Assembly: GCF_023856365.1 (NCBI RefSeq)
Contig: NC_064537.1
Coordinates: forward strand, 5,997,829 to 6,061,828
DNA: 64,000 nucleotides
Origin: Brienomyrus brachyistius
Lineage: Eukaryota > Chordata > Actinopteri > Osteoglossiformes > Mormyridae
Reading direction: 5' to 3'
The notes under the pieces are model-generated. The model was given only the letters and a program-made list of their open reading frames with translations. It was not told the DNA's origin and did not search any database. Shown here piece after piece: positions 48,901 through 59,820 of this stretch (positions are counted from its first letter, which is position 1; each line of letters starts with the position of its first letter). Both the position numbers and the translations under genes were made by a program.

Positions 48901-49138
48901 GTGCCCAGTGTCATACTGAGCTCATTATCCAGCTGCTATGATTGTTAAACCAGGAGAGTCTCTGATCATCTCCTGTAAAGTCTCTGCTTATTCACTCACT
49001 GACAGCAGCTACTGTAGCAGCTTCATTCGACAGCCGACAGGAGAAGCACTGGGGTGGTTTGCTGGGGTTTGTGGTGATGGGGACACTTATTACAGGGCCT
49101 CACTAAAGAATAAAACCCACAGTCCTGCGATTAATTAA
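48901..49138 (+). pseudogene. IGHV: V10: truncated group A V pseudogene with paired CDR cysteines
   Basis: The V exon begins at 48901 after 'tttcctacag'. The splice frame meets a TGA at 48939 because of a frameshift in FR1. From 48938 the shifted frame reads on through FR1 Cys ('IISCKV'), CDR1 'SSYCSS', Phe in place of Trp ('SFIRQP'), and CDR2 'AGVCGDGDT' to 'SLKNK', where similarity stops. FR3, the second canonical Cys and the RSS are missing, and no leader exon is seen. It is non-functional. Its Cys-Phe-Cys pattern matches V4, so both come from one subfamily. Confidence 0.93.
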
Positions 49139-49379
49139 TGTACTATAGATAAAACTGAGAAGTACACAGTATGTCCTTAGTAATGTATGGTCATTTTAAC
49201 ATAAATGTAAATATAAAAACTAATATAAAACTATTAATCTATAAATTTTAATTTAATAGCAATACTTTGAAATATGTCAATTAAGAATGTCTTAGGGAAC
49301 AAGATATATATGTAGTGAAATGTCCCAAAGTATGAATCATTTCACCCATTTCGTACATGAACACAACAGACTGCCAGGA

Positions 49380-49690
49380 TAAAAAGCTTTATGATAAGAA
49401 AAATAAATTTCAAAGACATTTAATATAATTCCTGTGTTCTCAGTGTTCTGTAACAGGGGTGATTATATGGATCAGGGCTGCCACTGTCAGTCTAAGGAAA
49501 TATGGGATCCAATTCATATGAAATGTGAAAATAGGCTGAAGGGTGTAGAATCGCCTGTGGTCTGTAGAAACAGAAGGATTATTAAACTACGAACAATCAC
49601 TGCAGTTCCAGCAGGAACCACAAGATGTCATTAGTGTGACAGTAAATTCAGGCAGCAGGACACAAATATCAGACTGAGAGCCATTTTAGA
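49380..49690 (+). repeat. Partial group A downstream module after V10
   Basis: Only the distal part of the module (from 'gataaaaagctttatgataa' on) remains. The proximal part was lost in the deletion that truncated V10. Confidence 0.75.
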
Positions 49691-50223
49691 TAGACTGTAG
49701 AGACTGTGTTAATTTCCTCTTGTAAATCATTGCCTAAATTGTGCTTAAAATGTGTAAATTGTGTAATACAGTTGTTATAGTTTAAAATATGAATAGCTTC
49801 ATACTTATATTCCATTCTATTCTGTTAAAAACTGAGTAACTGATTTGGTAAAAGAATATAAGAAAATAACATTTCAATTATACACAACACACAATAACAC
49901 AAATTAATTTAATAAAATATATTCCCTATTGCTGAATTTCAATATGGATTTAATATTAGACGCTGGGCAATGTAGATTACACAAAAGGTGTTATTATTAT
50001 TTGTGGACTGTATCGCACATGAACTATTTGTTTATTTATGTTTTACATATCAAATTGATCTGATTATCACATGACCACGCCCACTACATGCATGGCAGAG
50101 GAGGATCCTGTACAAACCTGCCACAGCTTTTAAAGGAGCCAGTGTCAGTGTGTGACAGAGAGCAGCAGTCACTGGGACTCAGTGTGTACTTTACCTCAGT
50201 GCTCCTCCCTCTGTCCTGCAGCC
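49691..50223 (+). repeat. Group B upstream block before V11
   Basis: Nearly identical to the block before V3 (9653-10180), minus the SINE. It ends in the group B proximal promoter with a 'cttttaaag' TATA-like box. No gene. Confidence 0.8.
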
Positions 50224-50669
50224 ATGAAGCTCCTACCAGCCCTGCTCACCCTCACAGCACTGGCTCTCTCAGGTCCCTGTCTCTCTCCTCTCTCTCTCTC
50301 TTTCTCCTTGCATCTTTCTTTTTGCTCATCTGAAAGTCTGCTCTACCTCTTTATTTACAGGTGTGAAGGCTCAGATTGTACTGACTGAGTCTGAACCAGT
50401 GGTGAAGCGACCAGGAGAATCACATAAACTGACATGTACAGTCTCTGGGTTCACAATCAGTAGCAACTGGATGAGCTGGATCAGACAGGCTCCTGGGAAG
50501 GGACTGGAGTGGATCGCTGGCATTGACCCTGCAGATGACAGCACTTACTACTCCCAGACTTTTCAGGGAAGATTCACCATCTCCTGTGACAACAGCAAGA
50601 ATCAGGTGTATTTACAGATGAACAGCCTGAAAGCTGAAGACACGGCTGTGTACTACTGTGCCGGAGAGT
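50224..50669 (+). CDS. IGHV: V11: immunoglobulin heavy-chain V gene, group B, extra FR3 cysteine
   Basis: Leader exon 50224-50272 ([16 protein letters not shown]) and V exon 50361-50669. The mature region starts [17 protein letters not shown]. It has FR1 Cys 'KLTCTV', CDR1 'GFTISSNW', Trp 'SWIRQAPGK', and CDR2 'IDPADDST'. FR3 is '[17 protein letters not shown]', with an extra Cys where relatives have Arg or Gly, ending 'YYCAG' (Gly for Arg). RSS: CACAGTG 50670-50676, 22-bp spacer, ACAAATACT 50699-50707. The frame is intact. An unpaired surface Cys could affect folding or pair with a CDR cysteine. Confidence 0.94.
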
Positions 50670-50707
50670 CACAGTGATGGGGGCTGTGGGGAAGCCGTAC
50701 AAATACT

Positions 50708-51464
50708 ACTTCCTCACAGAGAGTAAGGATGTGACATTATTATTTATCCTGGAGCTGGCAGTATCTGTTCATTTTTTGACATTCAAATGAGGTTGTAAAA
50801 AACTTAATTATTAGAAATATAAATTAAAAAAATGACAATATTTCAATTTCGTAAAGACAGAGACTTTCTCCTATATCGACATTTAAGAGTCACAATTCTT
50901 AAAAATTGTAGCCTCTGCAGCCAAATGACCAGAGATGGTCATACTTTACCCGCTGTGGGGTGATCAGGATGGGCGCTGTGACTCTGTCCCAAACCATCAC
51001 TTCTAATTTCAGGGTCTGTATAATGACTGTCTGAGCTTTGCTCCAGGCTCAGCCATGTTTGCTGTTGTTCTGGACAGGATGTACAGCCGCTGTGAACCTC
51101 CCTGTAATCCGTCAGCTAGATTTTCAGTTCCTGTTGTAATTCTGAGCTGTGTCTCATAGCCCCTAGTCCACTGGAGACCCCTTTCCTGGTCTGGTTCCAC
51201 ACTTTTCCTTGTATCCTGTGACCATCAGCCCTCCTCACTTGAGTCCTGCCTCACAGAACTTGTTCCCCAGCCGTTTGACCCCTCAGAAGCCCAAAGCCTG
51301 GTTGGCTGCCTGTTTCCCACAGTGTGGCTTTTGCCAAAGGACTAAGGGACTGTCATTACTGTGCTCGACAGTGACAGTGACAAGAGAGACTGCAGGGCTT
51401 TACAGAACCTTCAGCTCTGAGGGTCCCTCAGGATGTCGGAGGCAGTGTCCCACATAGTAGACAG
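50708..51464. other. Unassigned intergenic sequence
   Basis: No gene recognised on either strand. Confidence 0.4.
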
Positions 51465-51740
51465 GTCTGGCCCGGATCAGGCATCAACCCGGCACTGCTG
51501 GCTGAGTTCTGGCATGGCAAGTGGTATGTCAACCAGATATGGGCCAGGTCTGACAATGATAGCACTGTTTATATTATGGCATGCCAGATGTGGTCCAATT
51601 GTGGTTTGGTCTATGTGGCCCAGGCACATAGAAAACAGGGCTGGCCCAGATTTGGCCTCAATCTGGCTGAGTTCTGGCATAGCAAGTGGTATGTCAGCCA
51701 GATATGGGCCAAGTCTGGCAATTAAGACACTGTTCCCAGT
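51465..51740. repeat. Degenerate tandem repeat
   Basis: About two diverged copies of a long unit with 'ctgagttctggcat' and 'gcaagtggtatgtca' plus 'ccagatatgggcca'. The 'tggcccagat' style recurs in the 53.9-kb array. Confidence 0.65.
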
Positions 51741-52419
51741 TACGCACGGCGAGCGATTCTGGCTGACTGTCTGACTTTTCTTGTCGGACGACTTTGGCTG
51801 ACAGTCATCCATTTCAGCATTGTGCAGTACCTAGCCCTCACCTGGCGAAAATTCTGGCCTGATGTCAGACAAATATTCTCCAAAAAATTCAAACCAGAAC
51901 TAGTCTTAACATGGAAGATCATTCTGACTACAGTCTATAGCAGGGCTCACCAACATATAGGGCCAATGGTCGACATACAAAAAGACTCAAGCAGCAGCTG
52001 CTGGCATAGTACAGTCCCACTGATATGATCATTCTTTGTTTAGCATTGGAAAACCATTAAAACTTATTGGATTTTTTTAAACTATATCGTCAATCATTAT
52101 TTCTTCTTTTGACTCTTCTCTAAAATCTTGTCTGTTAAAAATATAAATCTGTTTGGAATACTTTGTGTATAGGGCATTTCCTATTGACCGTTTAGTATTT
52201 GGTCAGCTATGCTGAATAACCAATCCTGAAATAGGTGGGCTTTAACGTTTCAGTTTAGACCAATCAATGTCTTTTAGGCATCACTGCAATTTGACCAGAC
52301 TCCATTTGAGGCTGTTGACGGCATCGATTGACTTCAGATTGCTGATTCAGTTCGAATAATGACGAGCGATTTGTGGTAAGTGAAATACTTCAGTTACTTT
52401 TAAAGTTCCATTTAAAATG
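51741..52419. other. Unassigned intergenic sequence
   Basis: Nothing recognised. Confidence 0.4.
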
Positions 52420-52945
52420 TGTGTTTGCGGGGTGTCTGTGTGGATGGTGGGGGCCTGGGTCCAGGGCTTGCTGCTCCGTCCTGGGTGCAGTTGGTCTCCT
52501 GGGCATGGTTGCTGGCTCCTTTCTTCAGGGTGGTGGCCCGGGGGGGGGGGGCTCGGGCCTCCCCGGCATGGATGGGGCTCTCTACCGGGGGCAGGTCGCA
52601 CCCGGCCGCCTGGGGTCCCAGGGGCCCTGGCCTTGGCTCGTACGGGAGCGGCCGCGCCCTCGCGGGGTTGGCTACCTGTTGCCTCTGGCTCTCTGGGTCT
52701 CATGCCCTTTTGGCTGCGGGGGCTGCGTCTTATATGCTTGTATAGTTGTGTTACTGTCTGCACGCTTTAATTTTGTTTACTCCTTTCTGAATCTATCCAC
52801 ACCTTTTTTTCTTTATTTTTTCTTCTCCTTTTCCTTTTTTCCTTCTTTTTTCCCTCCTCCTAATATGTCCCTCCTCTACAGCCAGCTCACCCACTGCAAT
52901 GTTTTTATATGTGTGAAAAATGGAATAAATAAAATTCAAATAAAA
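52420..52945 (+). repeat. GC-rich retroposon-like segment with A-rich tail
   Basis: A sharply GC-rich 330-bp stretch gives way to a pyrimidine-rich stretch and ends 'ggaataaataaaattcaaat', like the 3' end of a non-LTR retrotransposon. Several frames are open over the GC-rich part; I do not regard them as genes. Confidence 0.4.
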
Positions 52946-53935
52946 AGAAATCGATCAACATGAGGGGTCTATACAGAGCTTATAGAGCCCCTCATGGTAA
53001 AGCAAACATGTTTGGCACAGCAGTGCATTCAGACCATGATTCTGCTAAAGCTACCGGACAGGACAAAGGGAAAAAAAGTTCCATTTAACCTTTTTAGTCA
53101 GAGATTTCAGCTTAAGACTCTGTCGGGACGGTATGTTGGAAATGATCGTTCATTTTAAAAAGCCGGTTCAAAAAAGTCACACACCTTGACGTAACATAAA
53201 CACAGGGCTCAAGTTTAATCAGATGTTTAACGTTAGATTACATCTGCAGAGCTCTCAAGTCCCATGTATTGTCTGTGGGACACACGCATTTAGCACAACA
53301 CTCTGCCACGCCGAACGACATTTCTCTCTCTGAGAAGTGATAAAGCTTGCACCACAGAAACTAACAGCTAATCCAAACCTGCACCCTCTATTTTTTCTGT
53401 TCATGGAGGACATGACAGTTCTGTCCATATTTATATGCGTCTAATGTCAAATTGATCAATCGATAGATTTATCAGTTATGCATGATCGTAAATTGGTCAA
53501 GTTGTGTGTCATATTGAAGTCACAGCAAAGAAAATCAGGGATGAAATTCGTATGGAAAAATCAGGGGCATACTGTCTATCCTGTGCAGTGTTGGATATCG
53601 CAGCCTTCTGGACAGTTACAGTTCAAGAATAAGTGTTTATTTTTGTCAGGCCAAAACAGAGATTACAGACCAGATTGCATACCTACATGCATACAATTAC
53701 TTTGACTTGTTATTGTGAATAAAATGGTGAAATGAATAACCCTGTTTATTGTTTACTTGTTTATGACATTCTGTCATGGATATAATGATTCATATTTCCT
53801 TATTTGTGTACTACTGTATGTGTTTTGGAATAGTTTTATCCTAAAAATGCCGGGTGCTGTCTTGATCTTGAAGGTATGATTTATTTTCTATGCTTTAGAA
53901 CCAGGTGGCATTAATAGTTTTGTGTTGTGTGTTTT
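52946..53935. other. Unassigned intergenic sequence
   Basis: AT-rich, no feature supported. Confidence 0.4.
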
Positions 53936-54612
53936 AGAACCACTTCTGGGCCATCACTGGGCCTGTTATGGCCCAAATCGGGAAGAACTACTTCTGGGCC
54001 GTAACTGGGCCTGTTATGGCCCAAATCACGAAGAACCACTTCTGGGCCGTCACTGGGCCTGTTATGGCCCAAATCGGGAAGAAGTACTTCTGGGCCGTAA
54101 CTGGGCCTGTTATGGCCCAAATCGGGAAGAACTACTTCTGGGCCGTCACTGGGCCTGTTATGGCCCAAATCGGGAAGAGCCACTTCTGGGCCGTCACTGG
54201 GCCTGTTATGGCCCAAATCGGGAAGAACTACTTCTGGGCCGTAACTGGGCCTGTTATGGCCCAAAATGGGAAGAACTACTTCTGGGCCGTCACTGGGCCT
54301 GTTATGGCCCAAATCCGGAAGAACAACTTCTGGGCCTTCACTGGGCCGGTTATGGCCCAAATCCGGAAGAACCACTTCTGGGTCGTAACTGGGCCGGTTA
54401 TGGCCCAAATCCGGAAGAACCACTTCTGGGCCGTCACTGGGCCTCTTATGGCCCAAATCCGGAAGAACCACTTCTGGGCCGTCACTGGGCCTCTTATGGC
54501 CCAAATCCGGAAGAACCACTTCTGGGTCGTAACTGGGCCGGTTATGGCCCAAATCCGGAAGAACCACTTCTGGGCCGTCACTGGGCCGGTTATGGCCCAA
54601 ATCAGAAAATCC
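53936..54612. repeat. 48-bp minisatellite
   Basis: About 14 copies of a unit with 'cccaaatcgggaagaactac', 'ttctgggccgtcactgggcc' and 'tgttatgg'. 48 is divisible by three, so several frames on both strands stay open (16-residue repeats). These are artefacts. The first half uses 'tcggga' and the second 'tccgga', so two subfamilies expanded separately. Confidence 0.95.
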
Positions 54613-54695
54613 ATGTCTAAGTCATCACTGGGCCGTCATTCATTGCAGTATCTGGGCCAGAGGAAAATGAATAGTGTGGCCCAAAATAATTTAGC

Positions 54696-54840
54696 TATCT
54701 GGGCTGTGGCTCAGTGGGTTACGACCATGATCAGATGGTCGCTGGTATAAATCCTGCGACAGCGAGCTCTAGCTGCAGGATGCTGGTGGGCTGCGCGGCT
54801 GTGGGCTGCAACCTGCAGGGAGTCGGTGGTCTTCTTCCAC
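54696..54840 (+). repeat. tRNA-derived SINE, second family
   Basis: A-box-like 'tggctcagtgggttacgacc' and B-box-like 'ggtcgctggtataaatcc', with a G-rich body unlike the 9297 family. It is closer to the head at 3283. Confidence 0.55.
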
Positions 54841-54845
54841 TTGAT

Positions 54846-55320
54846 CCCCCCTTTTCTCTGGTCAGGGGAGCTCATCGGAAAAGCCACTTAGCGTTTAGAT
54901 CCTGTTTACTAAAGAATGAAACAATGGTCATATTAAATTTGAAATTTACAGTATGGATGGGGCGGGGGGGATGGGCCACTGTGCCCATGATCTGAAGGTT
55001 GCCAGTGAGAGCCCCCGCCTCAGCAAAACAATCACATGTCTTTGGCAAGGCCTTTAACCACCCAAAATGCTTCAGCGCACCTGAAAAATGCCCCAACCCT
55101 GCATCCAAACCCCCAGGCTTTGCTGTCAGCTGTAAATATGTAAATATGTCAAAAAGGAAAGTGTGGTGGGAGACGTGAGAAGAAGCGCTCCAGTGTACCT
55201 GCACTCACACCTCTGCTAATGGCGGATTAAGCTTCAATTCATTTCAAATCAATAAACCTTTTTAAAATGTGAAAAACAGAAAAATAGAAGACAGGGGAAG
55301 CAAACTGTAAGTGTCAGAAC
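54846..55320 (+). repeat. V12 upstream block, copy of 11462-11915
   Basis: Same order of sequence as before V4. It is separated from the proximal V12 promoter by about 1.1 kb of inserted SINE and repeat. Confidence 0.8.
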
Positions 55321-55362
55321 ATGAACACAGAATTACTCAAAACTGTATAGAAACTTATTTGG

Positions 55363-55754
55363 CTCCATGTGTGTGGAGTTTCCATGTTCTCCGCATGTCC
55401 TCATGGAGTTTCCATGTTCTCCTCATGTCCTCATGGAGTTTCCATGTTCTCCCCATGTCGTCATGGAGTATCCATGTTCTCCACATGTCCTCATGCAGTT
55501 TCCATGTTCTCCGCATGTCCTCATGGAGTTTCCTCAGGGTTCTGATGATTCCCATCCTCAGGAAAACTAGGATTGTCAAATTGTTTGTAGGTGTAAATGT
55601 GCGTGTGAATAATGCGAGTGACCTACGATGGGTTGGTGCCTCATCCTGGGTCATTCCCAGGATTGTGCCCATAGCTTCTGGACCATTGTGACCCTGCATA
55701 GGCCAAGCAGTGTTAGAAGATGGATGGATGGATGGATGGATGAATGGATGGATG
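55363..55754 (+). repeat. SINE with internal 30-bp tandem expansion
   Basis: A SINE-family body and an ATGG tail at 55720-55754. Its 'tccatgttctccgcatgtcc' plus 'tcatggagtt' segment is repeated five times in tandem (55381-55530). Confidence 0.8.
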
Positions 55755-56004
55755 TAAACCAATTTTGAACCATCTTGTACAGTTTTTTTAAACAGTGAAA
55801 TATTTCCAGATCCATGTGACCCTGTCGTGAAATACGTAAAAATCCATAATTTATTTTAAATTAAGTACTTCATACACTGTAAGGGGACTAGGATAATAAC
55901 GCATTTCTATATAATATTAGTAGTATGCAAATGATTAGAAAAGATATTTGCAACGTGTTCACCAGCAGACCTTGTCCTGTTCACACTCATGCTGACAGAC
56001 TCTT

Positions 56005-56118
56005 CCTCTGTGTCGTCTCTGGCGTGTGGCTCAGTGCCTTAGGACTCATGATCGGAAACTCAGCAGCTGCAAAAGCCTGGCTGACAGAGCGATGCCACTG
56101 CTGGGCGCCTTGAGCAAG
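56005..56118 (+). repeat. SINE-like head fragment
   Basis: 'gtgtggctcagtgccttagg' followed by 'actcatgatcggaaa' resembles the second SINE family head but is diverged. It runs into an 18-bp satellite. Confidence 0.4.
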
Positions 56119-56268
56119 ACCCTAAATCCCAATAGGGCCCTTAATCCCAAATGGGCCCTTAATCCCAATCTGGCCCTTAATCCCAAATGGGCCCTAAATC
56201 CCAAATGGGCCCTAAATCCCAATCTGGCCCTTAATCCCAAATGGGCCCTTAATCCCAATCTGGCCCTA
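56119..56268. repeat. 18-bp minisatellite
   Basis: About eight copies of 'cccttaatcccaaatggg' and the variant 'cccttaatcccaatctgg'. Confidence 0.9.
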
Positions 56269-56634
56269 GAGTATATTTGCTCATTCATTATAAACAGTGA
56301 CATTTTTTAAATACTTTTTTTAATATAGAAAAGTCATACATTAATTTATAATAAAGTTCAAAATTAAGAGTGGTTATCATTCTTAATAATGATGATAATC
56401 TTCATCCATCCATCTTCTTACTGATTATGCTGGTCAGGGTCTCATGCAGTTCTGTTTCCCTTCTCCAAATTTAAAAGCAGTATTTTTTACATTTATCCTT
56501 TACTTGATAAATTCCTCCCAGTGTATGATCATCAGAGCAGCTTATGAAGGGAAGTATGACCATCTGTCTTTAATAAGCTAAGAGGCTCCTTCAACCCCCC
56601 AGGGAGGTAAACAAATTCACCCACCTGCCCGTCA

Positions 56635-56641
56635 TATAAAT
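56635..56641 (+). promoter_or_regulatory. V12 TATA-like box
   Basis: 'tataaat' 59 bp before the ATG, in a proximal promoter nearly identical to those of V1 and V4. Confidence 0.5.
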
Positions 56642-56699
56642 GAGGTTCCTCTAAACACACAGACTTCACCATCAAATCAGCCAAAGACTTTGTGTTACA

Positions 56700-57202
56700 A
56701 TGGAAGCTCTGAGAGTCCTGATACTTTTAATGCCTTTATTTCCATGTAAGATAACGACCTTCTGGATGGTTTTTATAGTTTTTATCATACTTTTGTACTT
56801 ACTTTGTTCCTATATACAATTATATACTGTATTCACAGCATGTTACTGCATTTAAAATGACTTTTAATTAAACATGTTAATTCTCTACAGGTGCACAGTG
56901 TAATATTGAATTCTCTCAGCCAGTTTCTAAGACTGTTAAACCAGGAGAGTCTCTGACCATCTCCTGTAAGGTCTCTGGATACTCAGTGACTGATGACAGC
57001 TATGCTACAAACTGGATCCGACAGCCTGCAGGGAAAGAGCTGGAGTGGGTTGGTATAATATGGTATGATGGAGACACAGATTACAAAGAGTCACTTAAGA
57101 ATAAATTCACCATCACCAGAGACACTTCCAGCAGCACAGTGTCCTTACAAGGGAGGAGCCTGCAGACTGAAGACACAGCTGTGTACTACTGTGCCAGATA
57201 CT
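56700..57202 (+). CDS. IGHV: V12: immunoglobulin heavy-chain V gene, group A
   Basis: Leader exon 56700-56745 ([15 protein letters not shown]) has a GTAAGA donor; the V exon is 56891-57202. The mature chain starts NIEFSQPVS. It has FR1 Cys 'TISCKV', CDR1 'GYSVTDDSYA', Trp 'NWIRQPAGK', CDR2 'IWYDGDT', and FR3 '[13 protein letters not shown]', ending 'YYCAR'. RSS: CACAGTG 57203-57209, 23-bp spacer, ACAAAAACT 57233-57241. It is intact. Promoter, leader and intron are those of V1. The end of the V exon uses 'tgtgccaga' as in group B, and the 3' flank switches to the V8 type (gypsy fragment), so the locus segment is a mosaic. Confidence 0.95.
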
Positions 57203-57266
57203 CACAGTGAGAGAATGTAATGGGAGAGTGATACAAAAACTCACTGAGGCCTAATGTGATGCAGGT

Positions 57267-57656
57267 CTTATGGCTCCCCTGGAGTCTCTAACCAGCAGGC
57301 CTGTCCTTTCCCCACCAGACCCGAATACAGCTGTTGGCGGCGGTGACCATGATCCGCCCCTTCTGCTGTGATTCCTGTGACCAGCCTTTCACCCTTTGCA
57401 CTGATCTCGCCGCACTGCAGTGGCTCTTGCTGATTAAAGATCCAGAAGGACAGGTGGTGCACTGGCTATAGCAGAGCTTCATTCTTATCTTCTCACAGTA
57501 GCCCATCGTGCTGGGGAATGGCACAGCAATGTGGATGCACTGTCAGGGTGAGAGGCAGGAGGCCAGGGAACGGGGGTCGGATAATAGCGAGGGTGAAGAG
57601 GCACAGGAATGCAGTGGACTGGGAGGCCCTGCAGCCAGTGTTGCAGTGACTGGGGG
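57267..57656 (+). mobile_element. Ty3/gypsy fragment after V12
   Basis: Copy of the first part of the 46196 fragment (RNase H end with 'LQWLLLIKDPEGQVVHW'). It breaks off at 'gtgactgggggca', where the group A downstream module begins. Confidence 0.75.
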
Positions 57657-58820
57657 CATAAGAGATGAGACACAATAATACTGATAATGATTAGCTGAAA
57701 TTTCGACATTTTACCCTCAAATTTAATTATTTTACATGTTTATAATGTATTACTTTATGTCATCTGCCACTTTGTGGTTGAATTTCTCTTCTTCCTAAAC
57801 ACTTCCACTTTGCAATAATACCACATACAGCTGACTGTGGAATATCTAGCAGGGAAGAAATTCACAGCCTGACTCATTACAAAGGTGCCATCCTGTGACA
57901 GTATCACGCCTGAATTCACTGAGCTCTTCAGAACATCCCATTCCTTCCCAGAAGTTTGTAAACCTGACTGTATGACTCGGTGCTTGATGTTATACAGCTG
58001 TGGCAATGAGCCTGAAGAAAAGACCTGAATTCAGTGATTAAGACGTCTGACTCAATACGTCCATAGAGTGTATGTCAAATCCTCCATAGCGGCAGATACT
58101 ATTAATCACTAATCTGCCCTATAATAATAAAAATGATGCTGATGTAAGGCTCTGGATCCCCCGCTACCCTGAATTGGACAAGAGGCTACAGACAGTGGAG
58201 GGAGGGATGGATGTCGATGTATAATATAATTTATCTATAAAAAGACTTACATTTAACAATGATTTTGATGACTGATGATTCAAACGTTTTGAGGCTCCCT
58301 GACATTTGACTATTCATTTTTTTTTTAAAGTAATGGGTTTACAGGGTGTGTGAGTCTGAACTCTTCTGATGAAGCTACACCCAAGCAGCCTGGACAGGAC
58401 AACTTAATAATTAAGTTATAAGTTAAGTTATTAGTTAATAACTAAGTTTTGCAAAATCTTTGATAAAAGAAATGACTTTTTTTAATCCAGATGTAATGAG
58501 TATAGAGCCGCTCATTTTAATTAAATTTCAGGATAAAAAGCATTAAGATGATAAGACAAAGAGATAAATTTCAAAAAGTGTTTAATATAATTCCTGTGAT
58601 CTGTAGCAGGCGTGATTATATGGATCAGGGCTGCGGCTTTCAGTCTAAGGAAATATGGGATCCAATTCGTATGAAATGTGAAAAAAGTCTGAAGGGTGTA
58701 GAATTGCCTGTGGTCTGTAGAAACAGAAGGATTATCAAACTACAAACAATCACTGCAGTTCCAGCAGGAGGCGCCAGAACTACTTATGGAGGGTCATACA
58801 GACTTCTGTGTTCAGGGTGA
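57657..58820 (+). repeat. Duplicated group A downstream module, copy 4
   Basis: Same module as after V1, with the V1-type end ('ccagcaggaggcgccagaac', 'tacttatggagggtcataca') that leads to a V2-type gene. No gene. Confidence 0.85.
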
Positions 58821-59730
58821 CTCAGAACAGCAGGCTGTAAAGCTTATGGCACTGCAGTGTGTTACTCTACTCAGGATTCAGTGAGAGACGTCTGACTATA
58901 ATCCTCTGTCTGTGACCTTCATCACACAGGAATCATTAGGGAATCCAATCTAATTCTGGCCCTTAGATTCAGAAGTTTATTTAAGTTTAACTTATCTATC
59001 AAACACTTTATTCCAAAGTGGCATAAGAGGGAAGAAAGCTTGTGGTCAGAGAGCAGGTCAGCCAGCGTCCCTGGAACAGTCAGAGTTAAGGGTCGTGCTC
59101 AAGGGCCCAACAGTGATATAAATACTCAGAGCAGCTGAACCCATGACCTTCCAGACATGGGCGCAGAGCCCTACCCTGCTGGGCTGTACACTCTGTGTTA
59201 ATGTCATTATGGCTACATGCATATTTATGTTGCATGTGAAAGCTATATTATCTCAAATTATTTGCACAGAATTTATTATTATTGTTAAACAACAACCAGG
59301 AGTCTCATTACAATGTTGATTCTCCAGCCTCATGAGTGTGTGTCCCATCCCTGACTGTCAGGTTCTTTTATTGGAATTGTAGGCAGTTGCCATGTTACTA
59401 TTAACTTATTACAAGTAATAACTATTAGTCAGAATTGAAGTGCCAGTTCTGAAAGGTCATTGAGATAATGGCAACTGGGGTTTATAAGTAGGCAACTAAG
59501 TCAAACATACTGTACCTACTACACCTTCTGCAAAGTTAAAAAGAGCTATTTTATACATTATCAAATACCAAAGGTAATCAGACACGATTAGACCATCAGC
59601 AGATCTATAAGCCATTAATGCTCATTCTTCAGCTTGTGTCCATCTCAAACAGCACAGTTATCCATATACAGCAGTACAGCCATCTGTCTTTCTGCTTCAC
59701 TTGATTTCAATCAACAATCCCCAGAGATTC
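58821..59730. repeat. Duplicated V2/V13 upstream block, copy 2
   Basis: Close copy of 6411-7320, including the reversed SINE patch at about 59100-59200. Confidence 0.8.
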
Positions 59731-59760
59731 ATTTGCTTCTGCTGGACTTTGTATAAAAGC
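59731..59760 (+). promoter_or_regulatory. V13 promoter: octamer-like and TATA box
   Basis: ATTTGCTT 59731-59738 and 'gtataaaag', as in V2. The promoter looks intact although the gene is broken downstream. Confidence 0.55.
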
Positions 59761-59820
59761 CAGAGTGACACCTTCAAACACACAGACAACAGTCACATTC
59801 AAGGACGCCTCTGTAACACA

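Noticed and set aside
49111..49125. 'cccacagtcctgc' at the V10 break as a cryptic RSS heptamer
   Set aside because: CACAGTC lacks a matching nonamer at 12 or 23 bp, so it is probably chance at a deletion junction.
52373..52963. Frames of 108-196 codons in a GC-rich patch
   Set aside because: High GC lowers stop frequency. Overlapping frames on both strands are open and none has recognisable domains.
53911..54750. Open frames of 229-260 codons on both strands
   Set aside because: Produced by a 48-bp tandem repeat (a multiple of three). All have 16-residue periodicity and no flanking gene signals.
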